The position numbers and the translations under genes are program-made. This document shows positions 8,247 to 16,802 of a stretch of 64,000 bases of DNA, in pieces (the stretch's first letter is position 1; each line of letters begins with the position of its first letter). The notes beneath the pieces are model-generated. The model did no database searches. It saw only the letters and a list, made by a program, of their open reading frames with translations, and was not told where the DNA came from. The stretch spans positions 1,297,929 through 1,361,928 of the forward strand of contig JAFCMP010000090.1 in NCBI GenBank assembly GCA_017506865.1, given 5' to 3'. Origin of the DNA: Tribonema minus (Eukaryota > Sar > Xanthophyceae > Tribonematales > Tribonemataceae).

Positions 8247-9626
8247 TGCGCTGCTGGAACGCTGTGGAAGATCAAATGCTGAGTTCGCGCTCGTCGCCAG
8301 CTGCACATACCAAACAATACACGCAGGAGCGGGTGAGGTGCATTCTGCACAGATTGTGAGGCCGACTGCGCGCTGGAGAGCATGTTGAGGGCGCGCTGGG
8401 TAATTGCACACGGTCTATCTCGCTACTCACCTCTGACTCCTTCCAATTAGCGCCCAGTCACAGCTTGTAGGTCATTCAGGGGAGCACACACAGACTGATG
8501 CGGGCCTACCCAGAAGCACGTTGAAGGGGCACTTGAGCTTTTCACGCAAGTGCAGGCAGGCAGGCCTCAGCCTTGATTCAAAGTTCCGCCGTGCTTGCGA
8601 TATGAAATTTCCGCATGGGTGGGACAACATCAGCAGTAGGTGAAAGCCATGCTTGTGCCCATGTGAATGGCGTGACTAGGACAAGCAAAGACCTGATATG
8701 GATTATGATGCATCGCGTTCCAAAATCATGTTCCTTGGCATGCTCAAAGGGCCAGGTGAGCAAGTCATCATCACAGGCGTTGTCGAAGCTTTGCGAGCCA
8801 TGCCCCGCTCAACCTGCTGCCACTGAAAGCAAAGCAGACGTAAAAGTATAGCAGAAGGCGTATGAGCGGTGGCTGAGTACGCTACCTCACCAATGTGGCC
8901 CTGTGCACGCTGTGCGCACACCAGCCGCAAGTGACGCCCTCCGAACCTCCGCAGCAATCGTCACGGACGACGATAACCGGGTCATCATCAACAACCGCCC
9001 GTGCGGCTTAAGTGCAAGAGCCTGCCTGTGTATGTCGTGGCCGATGAATCTGGTAGACTGATGATGTAAGACACCCCCAACAGCGCTGACCGACGCCACC
9101 TACGCCTGATAAGGACACTTTTGGTGGAGAATTGCTTTCAAGAACTCGATGGTACATTCGCAGTTGCGTTGCATCGTCGCCGCCGGCCGCCCCTGTTTGA
9201 ATACACTCCTTAATAGGGGTTCAGGGGGAAATCAGCATGTTGCGCAGCAGCAGCAGCAGCTGCTGCTCCCATTGTTGTCGTGTACACACACTTGTGGTGG
9301 TCTACAGCCGATGAGCGTTGCTACCTGCGTGTGAACCAGGAGTTGTGGTGTCTCGAAGGTTTGGGAGCCATCATGGCTAGCTGGCGACTCTCATCCAGGT
9401 AGGCGCACTGCAATGGCAGCTGAGCTCATTACGTGGGTGCGAAGTAGATCGCACCAGCGCTCATACTCGCTGTTACCATAAATTTACAAGGCTTGTTCCT
9501 CGGTGTATCTCTCCCGTGTGCCGCACCAACACAGAAAGTACGTTTGGCCTTTCTGTATTTACTGAGCTCACTGACGTTGCAGCTATGGCGATAACTCTTT
9601 TCATTGAAGAGTCCATTCTATGTCCC
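8247..9626. other. Gene-poor stretch
   Basis: About 1.4 kb between two minus-strand genes with only short, unconvincing frames. It includes a CAGCAGCAGCAGCAGCTGCTGCTCC palindrome-like run near 9246-9270 that could form a hairpin (arms CAGCAG/CTGCTG). Otherwise I see nothing; it may be decayed coding sequence. Confidence 0.4.
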
Positions 9627-11453
9627 CTAAGCATCCTCTTTGAAAGACAAGCAAACTGCAATCGGTGCACTCACCCCTGATGCCGTGCACATTGCTGCCA
9701 ATGTCACAAATTGCCCAGGTGCAACTCTGATGTCCAGCATGGTCAAATCAACTATTGTGCTTCCAGTGCATTGCACAGTTGTGGAAAAGAGCTTTGTCCC
9801 GCCAGTGAAGGAGGTAGCAGCTGTGTCCAACTGCATGGTCGAGGTATTGGTCGATATGTCAGCATATGACGCACCTGTCAATGTAGGAGAGTCAATGATC
9901 TGAACTACGATGCTTCCCTTGGTGCCATCCGCACTGACCGACATTGACTGCAGCACAGCGGATGACTGGTTGTTCAGTGCCTGATATGTAGTCTTGTTTA
10001 GCACTGTAATCACGGGAGCTGGTGTGTTTGACACAGTCTGGAAGTTGTCTACAGCGCGCTGCCGCCCCAGCACATGAGTGGAGGCGCCGTCTGCAAAGGC
10101 AGAAAGAGCAGCCACACGAATTGTCAATGCAGATGCATTTGTGGAGTTGATCGCCTGCGCCATTAGAGGTCCTGACGCAATTCTCAGCCCTGTCGCAGTG
10201 GAAGAGTTGCCAAAGGCGACACGGTGAGCGATGATGAAGTCAGTAGTAGCAGATGCTGGAGTTGATGCAATACCGAAAGTGATGGTCCCATATCCCATTC
10301 CATCAAACGTAATCACATACACATTTCCCTTGGTAGGGTCCAGCGTGAAGGCGGACGCGCCGGTGCCATTGAGCTTGTCCACATTGAAAGCGGATGCAGC
10401 TGTCCAAGTGTCGACGGAGTTGTTTCGAACGCACACTCCGAAAGCAGTGCCATTGTAGCCGAAGAAAAGGCCATTTTCAGTGCCTCCAATACCAATCAAC
10501 TGGGTTGAGTTTGCTGCGCCGGTGGTGAACGCGCAAGAAGCCACGACTCGAATAGCGCGCCCCACGGCACCAGTCACATAGCGCCTGGTACTTACAATTG
10601 CGGAGGAGGCGGCAAGCGCGGCAGTCGCAACAGCTGCTGTGCCTGTAGTATATGTCACAGTACCACTTGTGAGTAAGGTGGTATTTACTACGTTTGTGTT
10701 CACATTATACAGAAAGTCTGCTTGAACCAGCGGCGTTGATCCTGCATTGATTGACAGAGCAGTGTCAGAGGAGTCACGTACCCTCAACACGTTGTTCTCA
10801 TCACCGCGCACAGAGACATATGTTCCCTTGTCTAGTCTGGCCATGTTCAGGTTCCGTGTGAGGAGCGCAGGCGTTGTGTCATCAACTGTCGAAGATGCAT
10901 CGGCTACTGAGTTGACTTGCACAACAGAGAGCTTTGTCTGCAGATAGAATGAGGTCTGCAGGGTTGCGCCATTGGTGTACACCACACGCATGTACCGTCC
11001 AGGAATGGTGAGCGCAGTGCTGAATTGGGTTGCAGCAACAGTGCTGAACGTCTTGATCAGATCTCCTTGGGCCGCTGTGTTGCCAAATTGCACGCTCAGA
11101 CCTGATGCAGCTGATGCCTGATTTGACAGGACGCTTACGGTCGCCGAGCTGTAGCGAGATACATCTTCCCATGAGCCTGTGTATACCCCATTTGCTGCGA
11201 GCGCAGTCGACGAGGAGTTGAACAGGGAGATTTGCGCCGTGTCGACAACACCTGTGATGGGGTCAACATAAGCTGCGACCAGCGCTGCAAGCGTTGTTTG
11301 CTGTGGCGATGTGAGCGCGGAACTGAATGTAACAATCACATTAACACCATCGGCATTTGTTGCAGAGGTGGCAGTGCTGAATGTTTTTTTAATGTACGAC
11401 AAAAAAGTCCCCAAATCGAGAACAGTCTTAGCGTTCGAGTAACTTGCAGACAT
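9627..11453 (-). CDS. Fibre/adhesin-like virion protein, 608 aa
   Basis: Start at 11453 (MSASYSNAKTVLDLGTFLSY), preceded by TATTAATATAG in gene orientation. The protein is rich in Ala, Ser, Thr, Val and Asn with few charges, typical of beta-rich fibres or baseplate-like proteins. Residues about 330-440 carry a module ending FNVDKLNGTG ... LDPTKGNVYVITFDGMGYG ... ITFGI, matching from memory a block common in marine phage and giant-virus structural proteins (x-DKLDGTG-x-LD-x-FxxxxxxxGxGxVRFG). The same module occurs in the neighbouring gene at 12682, so the two are paralogues or share an exchangeable domain. Likely on the virion surface or in a tail-like structure; receptor binding is an inference. 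Confidence 0.7.
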   Translation of the reverse strand: MSASYSNAKTVLDLGTFLSYIKKTFSTATSATNADGVNVIVTFSSALTSPQQTTLAALVAAYVDPITGVVDTAQISLFNSSSTALAANGVYTGSWEDVSRYSSATVSVLSNQASAASGLSVQFGNTAAQGDLIKTFSTVAATQFSTALTIPGRYMRVVYTNGATLQTSFYLQTKLSVVQVNSVADASSTVDDTTPALLTRNLNMARLDKGTYVSVRGDENNVLRVRDSSDTALSINAGSTPLVQADFLYNVNTNVVNTTLLTSGTVTYTTGTAAVATAALAASSAIVSTRRYVTGAVGRAIRVVASCAFTTGAANSTQLIGIGGTENGLFFGYNGTAFGVCVRNNSVDTWTAASAFNVDKLNGTGASAFTLDPTKGNVYVITFDGMGYGTITFGIASTPASATTDFIIAHRVAFGNSSTATGLRIASGPLMAQAINSTNASALTIRVAALSAFADGASTHVLGRQRAVDNFQTVSNTPAPVITVLNKTTYQALNNQSSAVLQSMSVSADGTKGSIVVQIIDSPTLTGASYADISTNTSTMQLDTAATSFTGGTKLFSTTVQCTGSTIVDLTMLDIRVAPGQFVTLAAMCTASGVSAPIAVCLSFKEDA

Positions 11454-11739
11454 GCTTTTGCTACATGTTACTATATTAATATGCAAAATTTCCGGCTCAT
11501 TGTGTTTGTTATGAGGTTCTGCTCTGCTCTGAGCGTAGTATTTCGTTGTACCGCATACGTATGCATAGAATGCTGAATAACATTGTGAGTGTAGGCTGAC
11601 CACGTGCGCGACGACACACACACGTTAATACGCGCATGCACAGGGGCTGGCGACCAGTGGCGATGTACAGGCCAGTGGCCATGTACAGGTCAGAGCATGC
11701 AAGGGGTCTGGCGACCAGCGGCCATGTGCAGATGATCAG

Positions 11740-12630
11740 CAGCAACACAGTAAAAGATGTGAGCAAAGTTGAAGTACAAGTGAGTTTCCTAAGTGTACAG
11801 TGTGAGTGTGATTTAAGCATAAGTGCGAGTGTGTCGGTGTGAGCGTAAAGTGCAAGTGTCTGATGTAGGTGCGAGTGTAAGTGTCGGTGCAAGTGTAAGT
11901 GTCGGTGTGAGCGTAAGTGCGAGTGTAAGTGTCAGAGTGCAAGTGTAAGTGCGAGTGTAAGTGTCAGAGTGCAAGTGTCAGAGTGCAAGTGTAAGTGCGA
12001 GTGTGAGTGTCGGTGCAAGTGCACGTGTTTGAAGTGCGAGTGTAAGTGTCTGATGTAGGTGCGAGTGTAAGTGTAAAGTGTGGGTGCGAGTGTAAGTGTC
12101 GGTGTAAAGTGTGAAGTGTCGGTGCGAGTGTAAGTGTCGGTATGAGCGTAAGTGCGAGTGTAAGTGTCAGAGTGTAAGTGTAAATGCGAGTGTAAGTGTC
12201 GGTGCAAGTGCACGTGTTTGAAGTGCGAGTGTAAGTGTGAAGTGTGGGTGCGAGTGAAGTGTCGGTGTGAGCATAAATGCAAGTGTCTGATGTAAGTGCG
12301 AGTGTAAGTGTGAAGTGTCGGTGCGAGTGTAAGTGTCGGTGTGAAGTGTAAAGTGTCGGTGTGAAGTGTAAAGTGTCGGTGCGAGTGTAAGTGTCGGTAT
12401 GAGCGTAAGTGCGAGTGTAAGTGTCAGAGTGTAAGTGTCAGAGTGCAAGTGTAAGTGTCTGATGTAGGTGCGAGTGTAAGTGTCAGAGTGTGCGTGCGAG
12501 TGTAAGTGCGAGTGTAAGTGTAAGTGAACATGCAAGTGTCAGCACAATTGTTAGGGTGTGAGAGTCAGTGTACAGGTGCAAATGTGAGTACTGTCTGAGT
12601 GTCAGTGTGAGTGTCGCATGCAAAGCATGC
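11740..12630. repeat. Hexamer minisatellite (AGTGYR-type)
   Basis: About 0.9 kb built from six-base units of the form AGTGTA, AGTGTC, GGTGTG, AGCGTA and AGTGCG with a few 5-base slips. A longer block with CAAGTGCACGTGTTTGAAG recurs near 12015 and 12202, so there is higher-order copying. Because the unit is a multiple of three, long stop-free frames of His-Thr-Tyr-Arg appear on the minus strand; these are not taken as genes. The array sits exactly between two related fibre-like genes. The flank 11454-11739 holds only the promoter-like AT run of the left gene and short direct repeats (GTGGCCATGTACAG). Confidence 0.85.
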
Positions 12631-12681
12631 AATGCTTTATTAAGAAGCGTGTGTTTCTCAGTAGCAGTTTGCAAGAAGACC

Positions 12682-13890
12682 TCAAGCTATCTCTAGAAAT
12701 TCGATGGTGCCCCAAACTAGGCAAGATGACATCAGAGCGGTGCAACTGAGGGTGTAAGTATCTGGTACCCCTGCGATCGTAGATGCGAGCGGCATGGTTT
12801 CCTCCACGGGGATGACTACTGCATCTTCTCCCTTTGCATAGCCTGAAGCCACTACAATGCCAGACGTTGCTAGAGACTGCGATGAAATGTCTATCTCTGT
12901 AATCGCAGAAGATGCAGGGGCCTGCCAGTCTGGGTCTACGGGATCAGCATTCAGGATCAGTTCCCACAGGATGTTTGCAGTGCAGCTGATCCTCACACCC
13001 GTTACTCTGGCGCTTGCCCTTCTGAATTCAGGAGCTAAACGCAGACTCACTATTGGACGGCACGCATCTGCAGCATCAATATCAGTCGCTTTTGCGCCTG
13101 TTCCGCAGGAGCGTTTGATCCCCCTTGGGACTCCGCCTGCAGTGGCCACTGATGTACTGATCGCTTTGAGGCTTGTGTCAGCTCCTGTTGAAGTGACCTC
13201 AAATCTCACAGGAAGCGATGTAGCACGTACTGGTCCGTATGATGCAGAAGGGTCAAATCTGTGGGCGTACAACACAGTCCCTTGCGCGACAATGCCAAGC
13301 CTGACAGAGCCAATTCTCGACTCATAAGAAATAATAAAGGTTGTCGGCGTCTCCTTGTCGAGTGCATAGCGAGACAACCCATCCCCATTGAGACGGTCAA
13401 TGTTGAAATCTGACTGAGGTATCTTCACCTCACCGGAGGGTGTGGTTGACACACGCATGCAGGCGTACAAGACGCCATTGTTCAGCTCAAAAAAGTAACC
13501 ATCACCTAGGCCTTCGATTTTGTCTGCCGCGTCATCGAAACAACCCAGCCTTACAATAGAGCCTTCTATTGCTGCCATGGTTGCGGTCATCATCACCGTT
13601 CTGGTAGCGCCAGACTGACTGGGCACGTACTGTCTGCTCTGAAGCACTGCCCTGTCTCCTGTGCTGTGTACTTGCAGGGACATGTGATCTATTGCCTTTG
13701 AGGACTCGGCACTGCCCGTGAGGTGAGTCTCAAAGTCGGAGGACCCATCACATAGCTCAAAGCTCTTGTCAAAGAGGGGGCAAAGCACTGATATGGATGA
13801 GACCGAGTTCAGACTTTGCAGGAAGTTGAAAGAACCATTCGGATGTGACAACACTAAGTTGCCGGCTGTAATGGTGCCGTTGCCAGCCAT
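12682..13890 (-). CDS. Fibre-like virion protein, 402 aa
   Basis: Start at 13890 (MAGNGTITAGNLVLSHPNGS), 39 bases from a TATATAT box at 13929-13935. Mid-protein it repeats the module of the 9627 gene: GDGYFFELNNGVLYACMR, then FNIDRLNGDGLSRYALD, FIISYESRIGSVRLGIV and YAHRFD, the same order and spacing with different wording. Flanking regions differ from the paralogue, so the shared module may be a carbohydrate-binding or trimerisation unit on variable stalks. No signal peptide or membrane segment. Probably a structural or attachment protein; assignment rests on module resemblance and composition. Confidence 0.65.
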   Translation of the reverse strand: MAGNGTITAGNLVLSHPNGSFNFLQSLNSVSSISVLCPLFDKSFELCDGSSDFETHLTGSAESSKAIDHMSLQVHSTGDRAVLQSRQYVPSQSGATRTVMMTATMAAIEGSIVRLGCFDDAADKIEGLGDGYFFELNNGVLYACMRVSTTPSGEVKIPQSDFNIDRLNGDGLSRYALDKETPTTFIISYESRIGSVRLGIVAQGTVLYAHRFDPSASYGPVRATSLPVRFEVTSTGADTSLKAISTSVATAGGVPRGIKRSCGTGAKATDIDAADACRPIVSLRLAPEFRRASARVTGVRISCTANILWELILNADPVDPDWQAPASSAITEIDISSQSLATSGIVVASGYAKGEDAVVIPVEETMPLASTIAGVPDTYTLSCTALMSSCLVWGTIEFLEIA

Positions 13891-13928
13891 GAATTGTTGA
13901 AAGGCTGGTGCTCAACTGTTGTGATTCC

Positions 13929-13935
13929 TATATAT
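13929..13935 (-). promoter_or_regulatory. TATA-like box for fibre gene
   Basis: TATATAT sits 39 bases upstream of the ATG at 13890, a spacing repeated at several genes in this region (for example 2596 and 22254). Confidence 0.45.
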
Positions 13936-14040
13936 GCGTGCGCTGCTCCTTCCGCCAAGCGCTGCACAATTACATGTAGCATACATTTTTAACAGACGTG
14001 TTCAAACACATTCATAGCGCATGCCTGACACCTGCTTTAG

Positions 14041-14445
14041 TCAAGGCTTATTTGTCTTGACAGCATTCACAATTGCCACAATATCGCGTACTGGATGATC
14101 GAGTTTGTGCAAGAACTTGTCTGCGCCGGCCGCTATGGCGGACGTTCGTAGGTCTTCATTTGCACTCATCGCAACAATGTAGCCTGACCACCGCATTGAT
14201 TTCAGAACACTTATGCATGCTATGCCCCCCATTCCTTTCATCAGCAGATCCACAAACACAACATCGAAAGGTCCTTGTGATCTGGCCATCTCCACTGCTT
14301 GCTCACCGCTTTCAGCAATCTGAATAGACCTGCAATCGCATAGCTTCAGCGCCTGTGACATGTACTGAGCGCTCAAGTTGTAGTCTTCCACAATCAAGAC
14401 ATGCAGCGGCTTTGATTGATCGTTGTTCATTACAACATGGTTCAT
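14041..14445 (-). CDS. Stand-alone CheY-like receiver (response regulator)
   Basis: 134 residues; a second in-frame ATG five codons later (MNNDQSKPL) is also possible. The single domain is a complete receiver: acidic pair in LHVLIVEDYN, phosphoacceptor Asp in VVFVDLLMKGMGG, Ser in YIVAMSAN and the conserved Lys in GADKFLHKL. No output domain is attached, so it would act as a phosphorelay shuttle or titrating partner. The hybrid histidine kinase gene at 32945 in the same element is the obvious possible partner. Stand-alone receivers and hybrid kinases are known from phaeoviruses of brown algae; in eukaryotes they otherwise belong to plants, fungi and protists. Confidence 0.85.
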   Translation of the reverse strand: MNHVVMNNDQSKPLHVLIVEDYNLSAQYMSQALKLCDCRSIQIAESGEQAVEMARSQGPFDVVFVDLLMKGMGGIACISVLKSMRWSGYIVAMSANEDLRTSAIAAGADKFLHKLDHPVRDIVAIVNAVKTNKP

Positions 14446-14754
14446 ATGATGTCATGTGTCGCACATATGCTCTACATGTATTCCCACATTTTTATTGTCA
14501 AATTGGCTCAAAAGTGTGCACTGTGTGATGTACAAGCCTTGTTTACAGCCATGTACGAGGTCAAGTGTTGCATATGCACATGAGTGAAATGATGCGGGCA
14601 CATTCGCCACGAACAAGCGTGCCATTGCAGCAAAGAACAATCATACCCTTGCAGCAACACATGAGAGACTTTCGATCGTACGTAGTGTAGAACAAATCTA
14701 TTACAGCGTATCGAAAACACCCCCCACACACCCCCTTGTTGCTCTCGCGGTTAC
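14446..14754. other. Intergenic stretch
   Basis: About 310 bases between two minus-strand genes. A CCCCCCACACACCCCC run lies just before the end of the MT-A70-SWIB gene. No gene or RNA is seen. Confidence 0.4.
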
Positions 14755-16182
14755 TCAAGCAAGACGAGCCTTCTTTGGCGCAGACCCCTGCACCTTGATG
14801 AAGTGAGGGGAGAGCAGCGCGTGAAGGTCAAAGTAGCTGGACTTCTCGACATCACCCAGCAACTGTTTGAGCTTATCGTCAAGCTTGAAGTACTTGCCGT
14901 CCTTGAGCACGTTAGTCTTGATGTACTGATTGATGCGCTTCACAACGTCCGTGCGCGCCACGAGAGTGCCATCAGGCTCTCCAAAGAACTCAAGGAGCTC
15001 CTTGGACACTGGGCCCGGGCAAGCAATTCCGTGACGTGCCTTCTCACCAGAAGCAGGATCGCGGACCCGCTTGGTCTTCTTCTTGCGCTGCGGGTAGGCA
15101 GCCAGGAAGCTGTCGGCAACACTGGAGATTACGGTGATGGTCTGCTTGTCTGTAGCGGCCCACTTGTCGTCGTCAATCGCCGTGATGAACTCCTGCACCC
15201 CCTTATCCTGGAGCGCGTCCTGGTCAGTGCTGTGCAGCGCCTTGTGCAGCTTCGCACACACGCTCCTGACAGCGACCTTGCCGAGGCCACCCAGAGCAGC
15301 CTTGATTGTGCCGACATCGCCGTCAGTGCCTGACAGAGCGGGGACAAACATGCTGGGGATGCCAGGACCGAAGGCGTCAATGTTCTGGCGCAAGGAGTCA
15401 CCGAACAGCTCAATAGTCTTGACAGAAGCGGGGAACTGTGCCAGCACCTCCTCAAAGAACTCGGAAGGGCGAGTGCAGTACCACTCGGGGGGGCATGAGC
15501 TCGAACCCTTGCGTGCCTTGGTAGCCTTCTTGGGAAAATCGGGAAGTGTCTTCACCTGGAAAGGGTTGGCCTTGACCTTGGGGGCGACAGGCGCCCCATC
15601 GCCCCTAACACCGACCCAGAGCTGCTCAGTGCATGAGCGAGTCAGCGCGCCCTCGTTGGGAGACCACCATGTGGGCGGGTGGATGTTCTTGATGCGAGGC
15701 GCACGAGGGGCTCTGGGAGCCTTTGGCGTAGGTGCGCTGTCGACGTCCATGTCGGTGCCGCTCGCGTTCGCATCGGGTGCAGGGACAGGGGCAACGGCAG
15801 GGGCAGCCGGCGCCGCAGGGGCCTCTGTGGGCGTCTCTGCAATGTTCAGGATGCTGGCCACGCTATGGAATGTGAAGCCCCACTTCCTCATTATCTTGGT
15901 GGTGACGCCTGCCGTGACTGAGTCGCACCACATGAACAGGGTTGAGTCATCAGCAGCAATCTCACCTAGAGGCAGCTCTGCCAGCTCCGCAGGGGTGTAC
16001 CTGTGCCACGGGGTGTTCAGCAGCAGGACGTCGTAGGGTCCAGTGACGCTGTTGAAGGCAGCGGTGACATCAGCAGCTGGGATATCGGGGACAGGCAGTG
16101 GAGCAGGCTTGGAAGGCGCAGCCACGGCCTCAGGGACAGCAGTCTCGGGTGCGGCAGTCTCAGATGTGTTGATGGTAGCCAT
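14755..16182 (-). CDS. MT-A70-like methyltransferase fused to a SWIB domain
   Basis: 475 residues. After a Pro/Ala-rich leader, residues about 48-300 follow the MT-A70 (METTL3/14, N6-adenine methyltransferase) plan: YDVLLLNTPW, then ELAELPLGEIAADDSTLFMWC, KIMRKWGFTFHSV, an inserted low-complexity linker of Ala/Pro, WWSPNEGALTRSCTEQLWVG, PPEWYCTRPSEFFEEVL and FGDSLRQNIDAFG. The catalytic-motif region diverges from the usual consensus, so enzyme activity cannot be assumed. Residues about 385-465 are a SWIB/MDM2-like domain (VSKELLEFFGEPDGTLVART, LKQLLGD, FDLHALLSPHFIKV), as in chromatin-remodelling SWI/SNF subunits. A join of RNA/DNA adenine methylation with a chromatin adaptor is unusual; it may mark viral chromatin or transcripts. 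Confidence 0.8.
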   Translation of the reverse strand: MATINTSETAAPETAVPEAVAAPSKPAPLPVPDIPAADVTAAFNSVTGPYDVLLLNTPWHRYTPAELAELPLGEIAADDSTLFMWCDSVTAGVTTKIMRKWGFTFHSVASILNIAETPTEAPAAPAAPAVAPVPAPDANASGTDMDVDSAPTPKAPRAPRAPRIKNIHPPTWWSPNEGALTRSCTEQLWVGVRGDGAPVAPKVKANPFQVKTLPDFPKKATKARKGSSSCPPEWYCTRPSEFFEEVLAQFPASVKTIELFGDSLRQNIDAFGPGIPSMFVPALSGTDGDVGTIKAALGGLGKVAVRSVCAKLHKALHSTDQDALQDKGVQEFITAIDDDKWAATDKQTITVISSVADSFLAAYPQRKKKTKRVRDPASGEKARHGIACPGPVSKELLEFFGEPDGTLVARTDVVKRINQYIKTNVLKDGKYFKLDDKLKQLLGDVEKSSYFDLHALLSPHFIKVQGSAPKKARLA

Positions 16183-16340
16183 TGTGGTGCTTGGTCCGGT
16201 CTGTTGTGTACAGGTTCAGATTTTATTTCAGGCTGCTTGAACGCGCCGGAAGTGAGAGGAGTGACTGAGAGGCGGCAACCTGTGTTTGAGATTCAGAGGC
16301 ATTATTTAATTGCGTGCATGATTCAGGGGGTGCGTAAAAT

Positions 16341-16363
16341 AATCCGAATCTGATACGGGCGCA
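16341..16363 (+). promoter_or_regulatory. Shared 15-base promoter motif (copy 1)
   Basis: AATCCGAATCTGATA at 16341-16355 followed by CGGGCGCA. The same 15 bases, followed by a nearly equal TGTGGCGCA, occur in the same orientation ahead of the minus-strand gene at 30943 (30982-31005). Here it lies about 79 bases before the ATG of the coiled-coil gene at 16442. Such an exact match upstream of two unrelated genes suggests a promoter element. Confidence 0.5.
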
Positions 16364-16441
16364 ATAAATGCAGGGGGCTGTAACAGCGGTATCAAATGAT
16401 TCACTCTCACTGATACACTGCACACTTGTGCTGTGGCTGAC

Positions 16442-16777
16442 ATGGCGCTCACTGATGCGCCGTCCACAGTAATTACGGAAGCTGCTGCTGCTGCTGAGCT
16501 GACCACGGGGGACCTTGCTGCTGATGCTGTGCCAGCCACAGCCCCGAGTGCTCAGGAAGACATGCAGTGCTTCATAGACCTGGAGTGCATGAGAGTGGCA
16601 ACCATGATCACCAAGACTGATGCAGCTGTGCAAGCAGAGATTAGCGAGATCAGAAGGCTGCAGGACATTATCAAGCACAAGGAGGACAACATCAATCAGC
16701 TTCGAGCAAAAATAGTGCACCTGCAAGGCTGTACAGTTGCCTACAGGGCTGTCGAAAAGCACATGAAAGATTCGTGA
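16442..16777 (+). CDS. Small coiled-coil protein, 111 aa
   Basis: Starts at the ATG at 16442 (MALTDAPSTVITEAAAAAEL). Residues about 1-45 are Ala/Thr-rich and likely disordered; residues about 55-95 form a heptad-like helix (AEISEIRRLQDIIKHKEDN, INQLRAKIVHL), i.e. a short coiled coil. It is divergent from the MT-A70-SWIB gene across 260 bases that hold the shared promoter motif, and convergent with the gene at 16803. Immediately after its stop is a run of GATTC units (ATTCGATTCGATTCGATTTG). Unknown role; possibly a dimeric adaptor or virion protein. Confidence 0.6.
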   Translation: MALTDAPSTVITEAAAAAELTTGDLAADAVPATAPSAQEDMQCFIDLECMRVATMITKTDAAVQAEISEIRRLQDIIKHKEDNINQLRAKIVHLQGCTVAYRAVEKHMKDS

Positions 16778-16802
16778 GTTTATTCGATTCGATTCGATTT
16801 GA

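Noticed and set aside
9640-11576. Plus-strand frames opposite the fibre-like gene
   Set aside because: They are shadows of a low-complexity Ala/Ser/Thr/Val-coding gene on the other strand.
11509-12674. Long minus-strand frames rich in His, Thr, Tyr and Arg
   Set aside because: They are produced by the hexamer minisatellite, which is free of stops in several frames; no start, domain or codon bias supports coding.
15134-16036. 300-codon plus-strand frame opposite the MT-A70-SWIB gene
   Set aside because: The minus-strand product has two recognised domains; the plus frame is a by-product of its Ala/Pro-rich coding.
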